Assembly: GCA_040386595.1 (NCBI GenBank)
Contig: JAZKFE010000070.1
Coordinates: forward strand, 1 to 64,000
Direction of reading: 5' to 3'
Source of the DNA: JAKFVC01 sp040386595
GTDB lineage: Bacteria > Planctomycetota > Planctomycetia > Planctomycetales > Planctomycetaceae
Length of the DNA stretch: 64,000 nucleotides
The position numbers were made by a program, and so were the translations under genes. Below, one piece after another: positions 33,753-42,803 of this stretch (position 1 is its first letter; each line of letters opens with the position of its first letter). The notes below the pieces were generated by a model that saw only the letters and a list, made by a program, of their open reading frames with translations, ran no database searches and was not told the DNA's origin.

Positions 33753-34007
33753 GTAGGATGGGCATTCCTGCCTTAGGATTACCCTACTTTTTAGTCGCAA
33801 AAATCCCTGAGAAATCAGCATTTTTTAACGTCAGCTGTAGGACCGACTTTCGATTTTGGGCTTACTGGTCCTACAGAATTTAAAAAACTCCTGAGTTTCC
33901 AAGCATTGATAGTTTAAAAAGGTGTCCAAAGTAGGGTAATCCCAAGGCATTCCTGCCCGTCGGTATTGTTTCCCAGGAAGAGACGGGCGCAAGAGTGCCC
34001 AACCTAC
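33753..34007. repeat. Nested palindromic repeat element
   Basis: Between convergent-side genes there is a compound structure. Outer arms GTAGGATGGGCATTCCTGCC (33753-33772) and its approximate complement ending at 34007 enclose inner arms CCTTAGGATTACCCTACTTT (33771-33790) and its complement at about 33929-33948 (one mismatch). A third short pair lies near 33950-33999. The core is AT-rich. This looks like a mobile miniature element or the remains of two. Confidence 0.7.
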
Positions 34008-34067
34008 AGAAGGATCTCATCACTCCCGGCGGGGCTGGGTTGTCGTAAGCTGTAGACCCAAAACAGC

Positions 34068-35738
34068 TTAGGAGCGTCGTGGTCGCTTGATGGCAAAGTT
34101 CAACGAAGCGTCGTCCTTTTCCGAGTCCTGTCGGATGGCGCCGTCCAGTGCTTCTCGCAAGGATTCGCCGATGCCGCGTTGTCGGATCTCGCTCATTCGC
34201 TGTTTGCAGCGCAGAAACGCGTTCACAATGTTGGGGTCCCATTGTTCGCCGCTGCCATCCTCGAAGATCTGCTGGACCTTATCCAGTTTCATGCCTTCGC
34301 GATAAGGACGGTCAGAGCTCATGGCGTCGAAGCTGTCGGCGACGGCAATAATCCGAGCCAGTTGTGGGATCTGCTCACCACTCAGGCCGGTTGGATAGCC
34401 GGTGCCGTTGTACTGTTCGTGATGGTAGAGCACGCCATCCAGCAACTGGTCGATCCCGGTTAAGCCCGAGAGAATGCGATGCCCAATCACGACGTGCTCG
34501 TTGATGTGCTGCCGCTCTTCGTTGGTGAGGACCCCATCCTTGCAGAGCACCTCGTCGCGAATCCCGATCTTCCCGATATCGTGCAGCAACCCGGCCAGAT
34601 AGATGTCGTTCAATTGCTCTTCGGGCAGACTCATCTCTTTGCCCAGTTCCACAGCCATCCGGGCGACGCGTTCGCTGTGTCCGGCGGTGTAGGAATCTTT
34701 GGCATCGATTGCCGCGGTGAGCGAACGGGTCAGGCCGACAACCAGATTTTTGACATCCTGGTATCGGTTCGAAGTTCGTGCCTGGGCGGCGATCAGCGTC
34801 GAGAAAGAGGCCAACAGTGCGGGATCGCTAATCTGAAACGGCGTTGCGGCAGGCTTGGTTTCTTGGTCTGGATTCGAAGGTGACGGGCTGTCGGAAGGTG
34901 GCCGGCTCGGGCGGTTCACCTTATTGATGATGATCAGGTAGCCCGATTCGTTTTCGGACTGAATTTTGACCGCAGCCAACCCGTGGATTTGCGGAAACTT
35001 CTGACCGATTTCCGTGTTAGCGGGGTTGTTGTCGATCAGAATTTCGGCGCGATCCCAGTTTGGGTGTTCGCTCAGCATGCCTGCCAGCTGTTGGCATTCC
35101 CACAACGTCAGCGAATTTCCGGAACGCGGCGAGGCCATGGCCAGCGATTCGCCGATGACGCAAATGGCGGTTTCGACAGTCAGAACTTCGGTGACTGCTT
35201 TAAGAGCATGCCGTTGAAACCGTGCGGTTCCCCCGTGCATCCGGGTATTTCGCAACAGGATGTCAAACGCCGCCAGCACCGAGCATGCTTGAGCTTCCCG
35301 GTGTCGATTGGCGCTGTGAGTCTTCCCACGTTCAGAGGTGGTCGACAGCTTTTCCAGCAGCAGGCCACACCATTTTTCCAGGCGCTGGATTTCTTGCTGG
35401 GTGTCCCGATCTCCACGAGCAAACCGGGTCAGATTGGTCAGGCCCAGTAATTTGGTCATCCCCGATTCCCGAATGGGGAGCAGGGCTAGATATGTGGACT
35501 CGGTGGCGGGTGTGATTACCGGTTTTTTTAACGCCGCGTAGCCGCGTACGACATCTGCGGTTAGCGTGAAGTCCGCAACGGCAGGTTCTTCGTCGCCATG
35601 AATGGCCAGCTTGTCGCCCGATTGCACATCAAACAACGTGACCGCGGCGCTCAGTTCCGATTCCAGGATGAATGCAATGGCCTTGGCCTGTTCAACCACG
35701 GTCGATTCGCGGCTTGTCGTCATTGCAAGTGCCACCAT
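34068..35738 (-). CDS. HD-GYP domain protein with N-terminal sensory region
   Basis: A 556-residue protein. Residues 1-330 form a sensory region with GAF-like parts and a long proline/serine-rich linker (PSRPPSDSPSPSNPDQ). Residues 355-540 form an HD-GYP phosphodiesterase domain with GHSERVARMA, LLHDIGKIGI, and HHEQYNGTGYPTGL, and with VADSFDAMSSDRPYR. HD-GYP enzymes degrade cyclic di-GMP or related cyclic dinucleotides. No receiver domain is present, so control is probably through the GAF region. The kinase gene is 42 bp upstream on the same strand, so the two may be cotranscribed. Confidence 0.9.
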   Translation of the reverse strand: MVALAMTTSRESTVVEQAKAIAFILESELSAAVTLFDVQSGDKLAIHGDEEPAVADFTLTADVVRGYAALKKPVITPATESTYLALLPIRESGMTKLLGLTNLTRFARGDRDTQQEIQRLEKWCGLLLEKLSTTSERGKTHSANRHREAQACSVLAAFDILLRNTRMHGGTARFQRHALKAVTEVLTVETAICVIGESLAMASPRSGNSLTLWECQQLAGMLSEHPNWDRAEILIDNNPANTEIGQKFPQIHGLAAVKIQSENESGYLIIINKVNRPSRPPSDSPSPSNPDQETKPAATPFQISDPALLASFSTLIAAQARTSNRYQDVKNLVVGLTRSLTAAIDAKDSYTAGHSERVARMAVELGKEMSLPEEQLNDIYLAGLLHDIGKIGIRDEVLCKDGVLTNEERQHINEHVVIGHRILSGLTGIDQLLDGVLYHHEQYNGTGYPTGLSGEQIPQLARIIAVADSFDAMSSDRPYREGMKLDKVQQIFEDGSGEQWDPNIVNAFLRCKQRMSEIRQRGIGESLREALDGAIRQDSEKDDASLNFAIKRPRRS

Positions 35739-35779
35739 GTGACAATTCCTTAGTTACGCTCGATCACGGACTCGTAACT

Positions 35780-38700
35780 CTAAAATGAATCGGACTTAGC
35801 CGCTTCAGGTTGTTTGGGTTCATCACCCAATAGTTTTCGAAAGTCCGGATCGCCGCGTAGTCCGGAGAAATCAGGGTCAGTTCGGGCACGTTCGCGATCG
35901 ACACCGCGCTCAATGGCGCTGTGCAGAAGCTGCAACGCGTTGTCGTTCAATTCTGCAGAACCGAGCTTTCGAGCAGACACTGCTGCGACGCAGGCGGCGG
36001 CATACAGGCTGTCCGGATTGGTTGGTTCCCGTTCAATACAGGCGTTCGCGTCGGCCGCTGCTTGCTGGAGTTGCCCCAGCCGAGCGAGCGCCACCGCTCG
36101 ATAACGCAATGGTTCAATAAAAGTCGACGAGGCATTCAGGGCACTGTCAAACATGCGGACGGCGCCTGGCAGGTCGCCCTGCTGCATCAGGATCATCCCT
36201 TTTCCATAGAGCGCCTGCGTGTGCTTGGGATTCACTTTCAAAATGCTGTCAAACACTTGCAGTGAAAGGTTTGGCGCACGTCGGGCCACAGCAAAAGCAT
36301 AGGTCCAATTGAGACGATGTGTGGTCGCATTGGGCGATTTTTTTGCCAGTTCTAGTGCATGACCGAACAAACGGTCCGATTCCGCGTGTTGTCCCATTCC
36401 TTCCAGTGCCATAGCGCGTCCCGCGACGAGTATCGCGTCTTCGCGACCTAATTCTTGAACTTTCTTAAAGTCAACCAGGGCGTCTTCGTAGTTCTGGATC
36501 TCCAGGTGCGCGAGCGCGCGATTAAAGTAAGCGGAACGAAATTGCGGAGAGTGCCGGATAGCCGTTGTGTACTCTTCCACGGCTTCGAGTTTGTGGCCTT
36601 GTTCGTACAGCAAGTAACCTCGGTTGAAGTGAGCCCAAGACGATTCAGGCCACAGTCCGATACAAGTGCCCAGATCAGACACGGCCAACAGGGATTCACC
36701 GAGTTCCTGGTAGCACAATGCACGTTCGAAATGAGACCAGTAGTGGTGGGGTGACATGTCGATGGCTCGCGTCAGTAAGCGGATCGCTTCGCGATATCCG
36801 GCCACGGTGCGATTCCGGGCATGAGCGGCAGCCAGCATGTAGGTGTCATGTGCCGTGATGACGGGAATTTTGTTGGCGCGATCGACTGCTCGTTTGGCAT
36901 CGGCCTCTCGTCTCAGCAACGACAGATAGCGGGCCCGGTCCAGTTCTAAAGCCCGTGACGGCGGCAAGTCGTGAATGCGTTCGGCAATTTGCAGCAGGTC
37001 GAGTGCGGTTCGCCGAGCAGCCGTCGCACCCTGCGGTTTGGTGCGAACATGCGCCGCAGCCAGTACCAACAACAATTCACGGACGTTTTCAGCCAGCTGG
37101 ACCCGTTCGTTGCGTTCCAGACGGCGCCAGTAGATGTCTTCTTGCCAGTCGGCATCCGTGATGATGCTATAAATGGCGAGCGTCTCTTTCGCTGCCGCGA
37201 TCCCGCTTTTGAGAGTCTCTTCATTGGGGGTTACGGTATTGATTTGGCACAGTGCACGCTGGGTTCCCGATTGGAACATGCGTGCGCGATCACCTGCGGT
37301 GGCATCGGTCAGCAGGCTTTGCTTGATGGCCAAATCGTCGCGGGTCAGATGCAACAGAAACGCCCCGGGAATGATCAACATGGCAGCCACCAGCATGGCC
37401 GTGCCCGCCGTTGTTAATCGAGGATGACGTCGTCCCCATTTGCTGATCTGTTCGACGCGACTCAGTTCCGGAGCGAACTTCAGCGGTAAGTCTTGCAAGA
37501 AACGGTTCAGATCGTCGGCCAACTGCGCGGCGGACGCGTAGCGTTCAGCCGGATTCGCGGCGAGGCACTTCCGAGCAATACTTTCCAGGCTCCACGGAAT
37601 GTCGAGACGACAGCGGGCTTTCAGTGAAGGGACTGGCTTTTCTCGCTGGTCGACGCGTGCTTGCAGCTGTCGCCGCTCGACACCACCTCCCCCCGTTTCG
37701 ACAAACGGGCTGGCCCCGGTCAGCATCTCGTAAAACACCAGCCCCAGTGCGTAGATGTCGGAGCGATGGGTGACCAGGGCGTTGCTTTCGGGGGTATGTT
37801 CCAACAAGGCCCGCAACTGCTCGGGGGACATATAGGCGACAGTTCCGCCGACGGTGGCCTCGGTAGGGTCACAATCGATGGTCTGAGACACATTAAAATC
37901 CAGCAGTAGCGGCTGGCCTTCGGCGCTCAGCAGAATGTTGGAGGGCTTGATATCCCGATGAATCACATTCCGCTCGTGCGAATGTTGGAGTCCTTCCGCG
38001 AGCCGCGCAATGATCCAGGCCGATGCTTGTACATAGGGTAACGCAGCCAGAGTGTCACGGCTGGTTTTCGCAGCCTCGACATTCACTGCTGCCAGTGGAG
38101 CTTCGGCGGTCCCTTGCCGGGGACTTCTCGTCGCGGGTTCCGGTCCGGCCACTCGATCGAGGGCCTCAATCAAGGTTTTTCCGCCGGCTGGAATGGATTG
38201 CTTACTCCACACCTGATCCAGGACTTTGTTTAAGCTGGCTCCTCCAAAATAGGGCATGCAGACAGCCCGTAGGCCGAAGCGATTGTCCTCGTGTACCGAG
38301 TAAATCGGGACCACATGGGTATGCTGCAGTTGGGCCAACGTTTGGGGTTCGGTGCCTTCGATCGCCGAAATTTTCAGGACCACCTGGCGGTCGGCCAGAT
38401 CTCCCTGTTTGGCGAGAAACACCTTCGCAAAGGTTCCACTACCCAGTTCGTGCAACAGTCGAAATCCGTAGATTTCTTCGTTGATCTTGGGGACGACTAA
38501 GCGTCCGGCGGGTGATGTTCGCGAAACATTTCCCCGACGATCCGGGGTTGATACCGATCCCGACTTCCAATCTAGATGGGAGTCAATCGAACTCTCTGCG
38601 GCCGCTTGCTGCTGACGGTGCTGGGGTAGCAGATTTTTATAGAGATCGACGTCCGAGGATATTGAGCCTTCGTCTTGGCTGGCACGCCATTCACTCAATA

Positions 38701-38872
38701 AATCGTCTAATTCCGATTGATCGCCGAGCTCTGCGTCAAATTCGCGCACAACCTGATCTCTGCGGCCGTGTTCGCCATTCAGAAAATCGTTTGTGGAGTG
38801 AGACTGAACCGTCATGGCATTAGGCTTGGGATCAGAATTTTCACGGCGGTTGATAAGGGAACTCAGATTCAT
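35780..38872 (-). CDS. Ser/Thr protein kinase with TPR domain
   Basis: A 1030-residue protein: an N-terminal region of about 130 residues, a kinase domain (glycine loop GSGTFAKV 144-151, Lys167 in VVLKIS, HRDIKPSN with Asp307, then LLDFN at 323-327 and MSPEQL), one membrane helix near 490-515, and a long C-terminal TPR region. The magnesium motif is DFN, not DFG. An insert of about 60 residues separates the N-lobe from the C-lobe. The TPRs are on the far side of the membrane helix. The start is uncertain: ATG at 38872 or 38815; neither has a good ribosome binding site. Confidence 0.92.
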   Translation of the reverse strand: MNLSSLINRRENSDPKPNAMTVQSHSTNDFLNGEHGRRDQVVREFDAELGDQSELDDLLSEWRASQDEGSISSDVDLYKNLLPQHRQQQAAAESSIDSHLDWKSGSVSTPDRRGNVSRTSPAGRLVVPKINEEIYGFRLLHELGSGTFAKVFLAKQGDLADRQVVLKISAIEGTEPQTLAQLQHTHVVPIYSVHEDNRFGLRAVCMPYFGGASLNKVLDQVWSKQSIPAGGKTLIEALDRVAGPEPATRSPRQGTAEAPLAAVNVEAAKTSRDTLAALPYVQASAWIIARLAEGLQHSHERNVIHRDIKPSNILLSAEGQPLLLDFNVSQTIDCDPTEATVGGTVAYMSPEQLRALLEHTPESNALVTHRSDIYALGLVFYEMLTGASPFVETGGGGVERRQLQARVDQREKPVPSLKARCRLDIPWSLESIARKCLAANPAERYASAAQLADDLNRFLQDLPLKFAPELSRVEQISKWGRRHPRLTTAGTAMLVAAMLIIPGAFLLHLTRDDLAIKQSLLTDATAGDRARMFQSGTQRALCQINTVTPNEETLKSGIAAAKETLAIYSIITDADWQEDIYWRRLERNERVQLAENVRELLLVLAAAHVRTKPQGATAARRTALDLLQIAERIHDLPPSRALELDRARYLSLLRREADAKRAVDRANKIPVITAHDTYMLAAAHARNRTVAGYREAIRLLTRAIDMSPHHYWSHFERALCYQELGESLLAVSDLGTCIGLWPESSWAHFNRGYLLYEQGHKLEAVEEYTTAIRHSPQFRSAYFNRALAHLEIQNYEDALVDFKKVQELGREDAILVAGRAMALEGMGQHAESDRLFGHALELAKKSPNATTHRLNWTYAFAVARRAPNLSLQVFDSILKVNPKHTQALYGKGMILMQQGDLPGAVRMFDSALNASSTFIEPLRYRAVALARLGQLQQAAADANACIEREPTNPDSLYAAACVAAVSARKLGSAELNDNALQLLHSAIERGVDRERARTDPDFSGLRGDPDFRKLLGDEPKQPEAAKSDSF

Positions 38873-38880
38873 GCTGCCGA

Positions 38881-38911
38881 GGCTCGATGTCAGTCATTCT
38901 GACATCGAGCC
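38881..38911 (-). terminator. Perfect hairpin between surface-protein and kinase genes
   Basis: A perfect 13-bp stem (GGCTCGATGTCAG and its complement) with the loop TCATT. On the minus strand it begins 24 bp after the stop of the large surface-protein gene and ends eight bases before the kinase ATG at 38872. No T tract follows. It could attenuate transcription or mask the kinase translation start. Confidence 0.65.
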
Positions 38912-38935
38912 GTCACCGTCCAGAGCCTGGTTGGT

Positions 38936-41900
38936 TCAACGTGGCAGCCGTTTCTTCTGCGAAGTGGGCAAATTCGCGGGTGACGTTGAATGCACCTCGG
39001 TCCTTCTCAATTCACCAGAGCGAGCATCCTGACGCTGTTGCATTGCGGCATTGGCGAGCAGTAGTCCCATTCCGGCCGCAAACACGGTGTCCGGCAGATA
39101 GGCGGACTGCAACGCCGTGCTTTCCACCACTTGGTTGTTGTCGAAATTGGGGTCGTACGGAATAAAGGCACTGTCGTTCGCGGTCTGGAATTCAAACGCG
39201 TGCAGGTCGTTCGTATGGTTGACGTTATGGATCTGGGCGTTCAAGTTGGAACGCTTCACGTCCGTTTCGGTCGTGTGATTCGGATCGATTCGCTCCGTAT
39301 TCTGCTCGGCCGGGATCGCTTCACCGTTTGCATCACCTTGTGGTGCAGGAACGTTGTCGCGGTCTGTCGAGAACGGGGCGTCATTCCTGTGCGTCGCGAC
39401 ATCCCGGGTTTGCGAGGGTTGCTGCGCGTTTTTATCGTGCTTCGAGATGATTGCCGAATCAATCAGCCGGGACAGCTTGCGGACCGTGGTGAGATTGGAC
39501 TTCAAGTCTGTGTTGTTACGGCTCGCTTTTCCCACGGGGCCATCCGCAAATTCCGATAACCTGGCGGGGGCCAAGCCATCTCCCAGTCCCGCAGACCGTC
39601 GCAGTGACCGTGCCACCTGCAGCCGTGGTCCCAGTCCCGATCCGGAATCCGAGTTCAAGGTCGGAATGGCGATCACGAAATTGTCGAGGCCCGAAGGAAT
39701 ATTCAGTCGGGGCAGACCTAAGCGGTTTAAGTTGTAGTCGTTCGGGGAATGACTGAAGCTGAGTGAATCCGAGTTTCCGATACCCGGAATCCCAGCCCCT
39801 GGGCCGACGCCTCCACCCCCAGTGCCACCCCCAACCGGTCCGCCAGGGAAGCCGGGATCAACCGCTGTTGCCAGGCGAATTCCGATTGCCGGTGCGGGAC
39901 CGGAAAACAGCGGAGGGGGATCGTCGTTATTGCTGAGTGAAGTAATGGCGACACGATAATTGGCATTGCGAGCGGCGGAAGCCGACCAGCCTTGTACCCG
40001 CAATACATAGGTCCCAGCTTTCAGGGCTAGGAGTGCAATACCACCATCTTCGATCGTGGCCGAGCCGACAACATTTCCTTGCAGGTCCAACACGTCGAAC
40101 CCAGTTCCAGCGGGCAGCTTGTTGCCGCTTAAGGAAACATAGTAGCGGCCGGATTTTAGCACTTCAAAACGGTACTCGTCTGATGCATCGTTGACACGGT
40201 TAGAGCCGGTGCCTGCGTTCCGCACAACGGCAACACCTGCCGCCAATTCGTTCGGGAATAGAATTCCCAATTGTTGTGTCGACCCCGTGGCATCTGTGTT
40301 GGGATCGTAGGTCCATGTGCTCGGATTGCCCGCTGTTCCCGCCGTCTTGCCTGTGACGGTGAAGTTGACGCTGGAAGTACCCCCGACCAGCGCAGTTCCA
40401 ACGATATTGGTCAACCCTTGGCTGCCATCAATGTGGAGCTGATAACGTCCCGGCGGCAGCCGATCCGACATCCGGAAACGGGCCGTGAAGGTTTCCGCAT
40501 CAAACGAGATCAAATGTGGCGAATAGCGGTTGCCCTGACTGTCTTGAATGTACAGTCCAGGCACAATGCTTTGACCATTTTGTGAGTAAGACGACATCGC
40601 CAGTTGGGCAATGTTGATGTACTCGTTGAACTGAATCGTGAACTCAGCAGGGGCTGATGGCAGTGTGCTTTGATTCGGAATCGAGACCGACACGACTTGA
40701 GGCGGCTCGCCGATGGTCACCGTTCGCAAATTGAGGATGTATTGGCCAGTCGTAAATCCCAAAAAGCCGCTATGTGATTGCGTGGGATCAAAAACTCCGA
40801 CTCGACCGGGCTGATTTTCAGTCGGAGATACGGTATTGAAACCACTGGAAACTGCCAAGTAGTAGTCACCCGCTTCCAAGCCTGCCACAATTGCCGGATC
40901 TTGAACCAGCGGCGCGGAGCCATCTGTTCCCTTACTGGAGTTCTGAGTCTGATTGTTGCCCGTGACAAACTCTAGCTTGCCAGATGTCGGATTGAGCCGA
41001 TAGAGGCTGATTCCTGCATCCAAAGGTGATCCGATTCGGCCGGCGAAGACTTCCGCGATTAGTCCTACTCCAGAAGTGGAGTTGATGCGAAAATGATAGA
41101 GGTCGACGTCGTTACCCGGTCGTTGGGACGGATCGAGGCTGCTGAAGTCATAGTACGTGTCGTCGCCGATGATGCCGGCGACCTGAACCAGGCCTGATGA
41201 TTCCAGTTCGCCGAGATCCGTGGCGGTTGCTGGAGTATCGTTGCCTTGGTCCAATGAGCCAGCTGTCGCACTGGGAACGCGTACCTGCAGCGTCATCCGG
41301 ACGGCGCCCGTCGAGTCTTTGATGGTGGCAGTGTAATTACCCGCCGTCAACGCCTTATTCGGTGCGAATTGTAGCTCAGAGATGGCACTATTAAAATTGG
41401 TCCAGGACAGGGAGACCAGGTTTCCTGCAGCATCAGTCAATTCGACTGTGGGCGAAAAACTGAGGTTTCCTGCGAAGCCAACGCGTACGCCCAGAGGTGA
41501 AGCATCGACTGTCAGCGGTGCCGGGTCGCCACCCACGGGGGATGCCTGTGCGGCGGATGTGAATTGAAAGGTGTAAGCGCCAGTCTCACCGGCCAGTCCG
41601 CTGTCCGCTAGGAACGGGTTGAAATACGAATTTCCCTTCCCGCTGACTGCGACGTAGTAGGTTCCTGCCGCCAAGGTCCGTGTAATCTGCGCGTCCACCG
41701 AACCCAGGGATGTTTCTTGAGCCAACAGGCGGTAACCCAAAGGGTTAAGTCGATCCAGGGGATCGCGGCTGGCGTTGTTATAGAGTCCGATGGTTCCGAA
41801 CGTCGAATCGAGCGTTACTTCCGACGAGACGAGCAGCGTGAAGCTATACCAGTCGACATCAACTCCGTTCCGATCAATGGTTCCGTTGACCGCACCTGAG

Positions 41901-42067
41901 CCGGACGATCCTAAGTCCGTCGCCTGGTCCAAGGTTTCGTTCGGGTCGGATTCCGGAATGGCAGCCGGCAGATCCGCTGACATGATTCCCGAGAGCAGAT
42001 TGCGAATCTCTAAATTCTCAATGCTCAAGATCGGAGCAGGGCGTCTCCGTTTCGGAAATACGTACAT
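38936..42067 (-). CDS. Large surface protein with PPC-like domains
   Basis: A 1043-residue protein beginning at the ATG at 42067 (MYVFPKRRRPAP) with AGGA upstream. A short motif near residue 17, LSIENLEIRNLLSG, matches the planctomycete LExR-type N-terminal motif of giant secreted proteins. Beta-rich domains of the bacterial pre-peptidase C-terminal (PPC) kind follow, with repeated phrases such as DWYSFTL, AGTYYVAVSG and AGDYYLAVSSG, and an Ig-like segment near residues 440-560. A glycine-rich linker (GGPVGGGTGGGGVGPG) lies near residue 760. The C-terminal 150 residues are hydrophilic. It is probably located at the cell surface. Confidence 0.82.
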   Translation of the reverse strand: MYVFPKRRRPAPILSIENLEIRNLLSGIMSADLPAAIPESDPNETLDQATDLGSSGSGAVNGTIDRNGVDVDWYSFTLLVSSEVTLDSTFGTIGLYNNASRDPLDRLNPLGYRLLAQETSLGSVDAQITRTLAAGTYYVAVSGKGNSYFNPFLADSGLAGETGAYTFQFTSAAQASPVGGDPAPLTVDASPLGVRVGFAGNLSFSPTVELTDAAGNLVSLSWTNFNSAISELQFAPNKALTAGNYTATIKDSTGAVRMTLQVRVPSATAGSLDQGNDTPATATDLGELESSGLVQVAGIIGDDTYYDFSSLDPSQRPGNDVDLYHFRINSTSGVGLIAEVFAGRIGSPLDAGISLYRLNPTSGKLEFVTGNNQTQNSSKGTDGSAPLVQDPAIVAGLEAGDYYLAVSSGFNTVSPTENQPGRVGVFDPTQSHSGFLGFTTGQYILNLRTVTIGEPPQVVSVSIPNQSTLPSAPAEFTIQFNEYINIAQLAMSSYSQNGQSIVPGLYIQDSQGNRYSPHLISFDAETFTARFRMSDRLPPGRYQLHIDGSQGLTNIVGTALVGGTSSVNFTVTGKTAGTAGNPSTWTYDPNTDATGSTQQLGILFPNELAAGVAVVRNAGTGSNRVNDASDEYRFEVLKSGRYYVSLSGNKLPAGTGFDVLDLQGNVVGSATIEDGGIALLALKAGTYVLRVQGWSASAARNANYRVAITSLSNNDDPPPLFSGPAPAIGIRLATAVDPGFPGGPVGGGTGGGGVGPGAGIPGIGNSDSLSFSHSPNDYNLNRLGLPRLNIPSGLDNFVIAIPTLNSDSGSGLGPRLQVARSLRRSAGLGDGLAPARLSEFADGPVGKASRNNTDLKSNLTTVRKLSRLIDSAIISKHDKNAQQPSQTRDVATHRNDAPFSTDRDNVPAPQGDANGEAIPAEQNTERIDPNHTTETDVKRSNLNAQIHNVNHTNDLHAFEFQTANDSAFIPYDPNFDNNQVVESTALQSAYLPDTVFAAGMGLLLANAAMQQRQDARSGELRRTEVHSTSPANLPTSQKKRLPR

Positions 42068-42700
42068 GACAAATCCTTGTGCTGAAAAACCCTGTCCGTG
42101 GACGAGATTCCTCAATGGCCGCGCGATGATGTTAGAGCCCGAACGCGCGAAATTCACCAAAGTATCGTGCGAACGGCGAAGCAACAGAGGCAGTGACAAG
42201 AACCGCGATCAACGGTTTCCCACCGGTGAGTGACTACCGCACCTGTTACCACGTTAACTCTAGTTCGCAGATTCGGAGCCGCTGCTCTAGCGTGTGTGTT
42301 TGTTACGAAATCTGGGGGTGGTGCGGGGGTGGTTCTGGTTGTTTTTGTTTTCGTGAATTTGCTGTTTGTGGCGAATTTATAGATTAATTTGATTGCAGTG
42401 ATTGTAAAGGGCCCTGAGTGCTTGTTCGAATGTGAGGCAGGCGAGTATGGATTCGGGGTGAGGCTTTTTCGCAACGGCGTTGCGGCGGCGGTGAGAGGGG
42501 ATACTCGTCTCGTTCAGTTGGTCGTGGAGCGCAACGGCCGCGTCGGCAAAAATTAATACAGATGCATTATTGTTGCATGTGTATCTGTTCCGCCACGGAG
42601 GAAGATTGAGTCTTGGGGGGGGGCGGATGGATTTCCAGGTGGGCTCCCGGATTTTTCGCCGACTGGAACTCGAGTCGTGGTTTTGCCGGCGCGCAAAAAC
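42068..42700. other. Intergenic region without a recognised gene
   Basis: About 630 bp upstream of the surface-protein gene. Parts near 42300-42370 are rich in G and T on the plus strand. No plausible gene was found. It must hold the promoter and leader of the surface-protein gene. Confidence 0.45.
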
Positions 42701-42740
42701 AGCCCGGATCGACGTGGCATTACGCCTGTCAATCCGGGCT
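42701..42740 (-). terminator. Stem-loop downstream of the matrixin gene
   Basis: A 9-bp stem (AGCCCGGAT / ATCCGGGCT) with a 22-base loop, about 65 bp after the stop of the protease gene (42804). On the minus strand it is followed by GTTTTTGCG, so it may be an intrinsic terminator. Confidence 0.6.
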
Positions 42741-42803
42741 GAGGTGGGTGGGGCAGTGTTCCCTTAGCCTGGCGGTTTCAGGGAAGGCTGACTCCAGAAC
42801 GGA

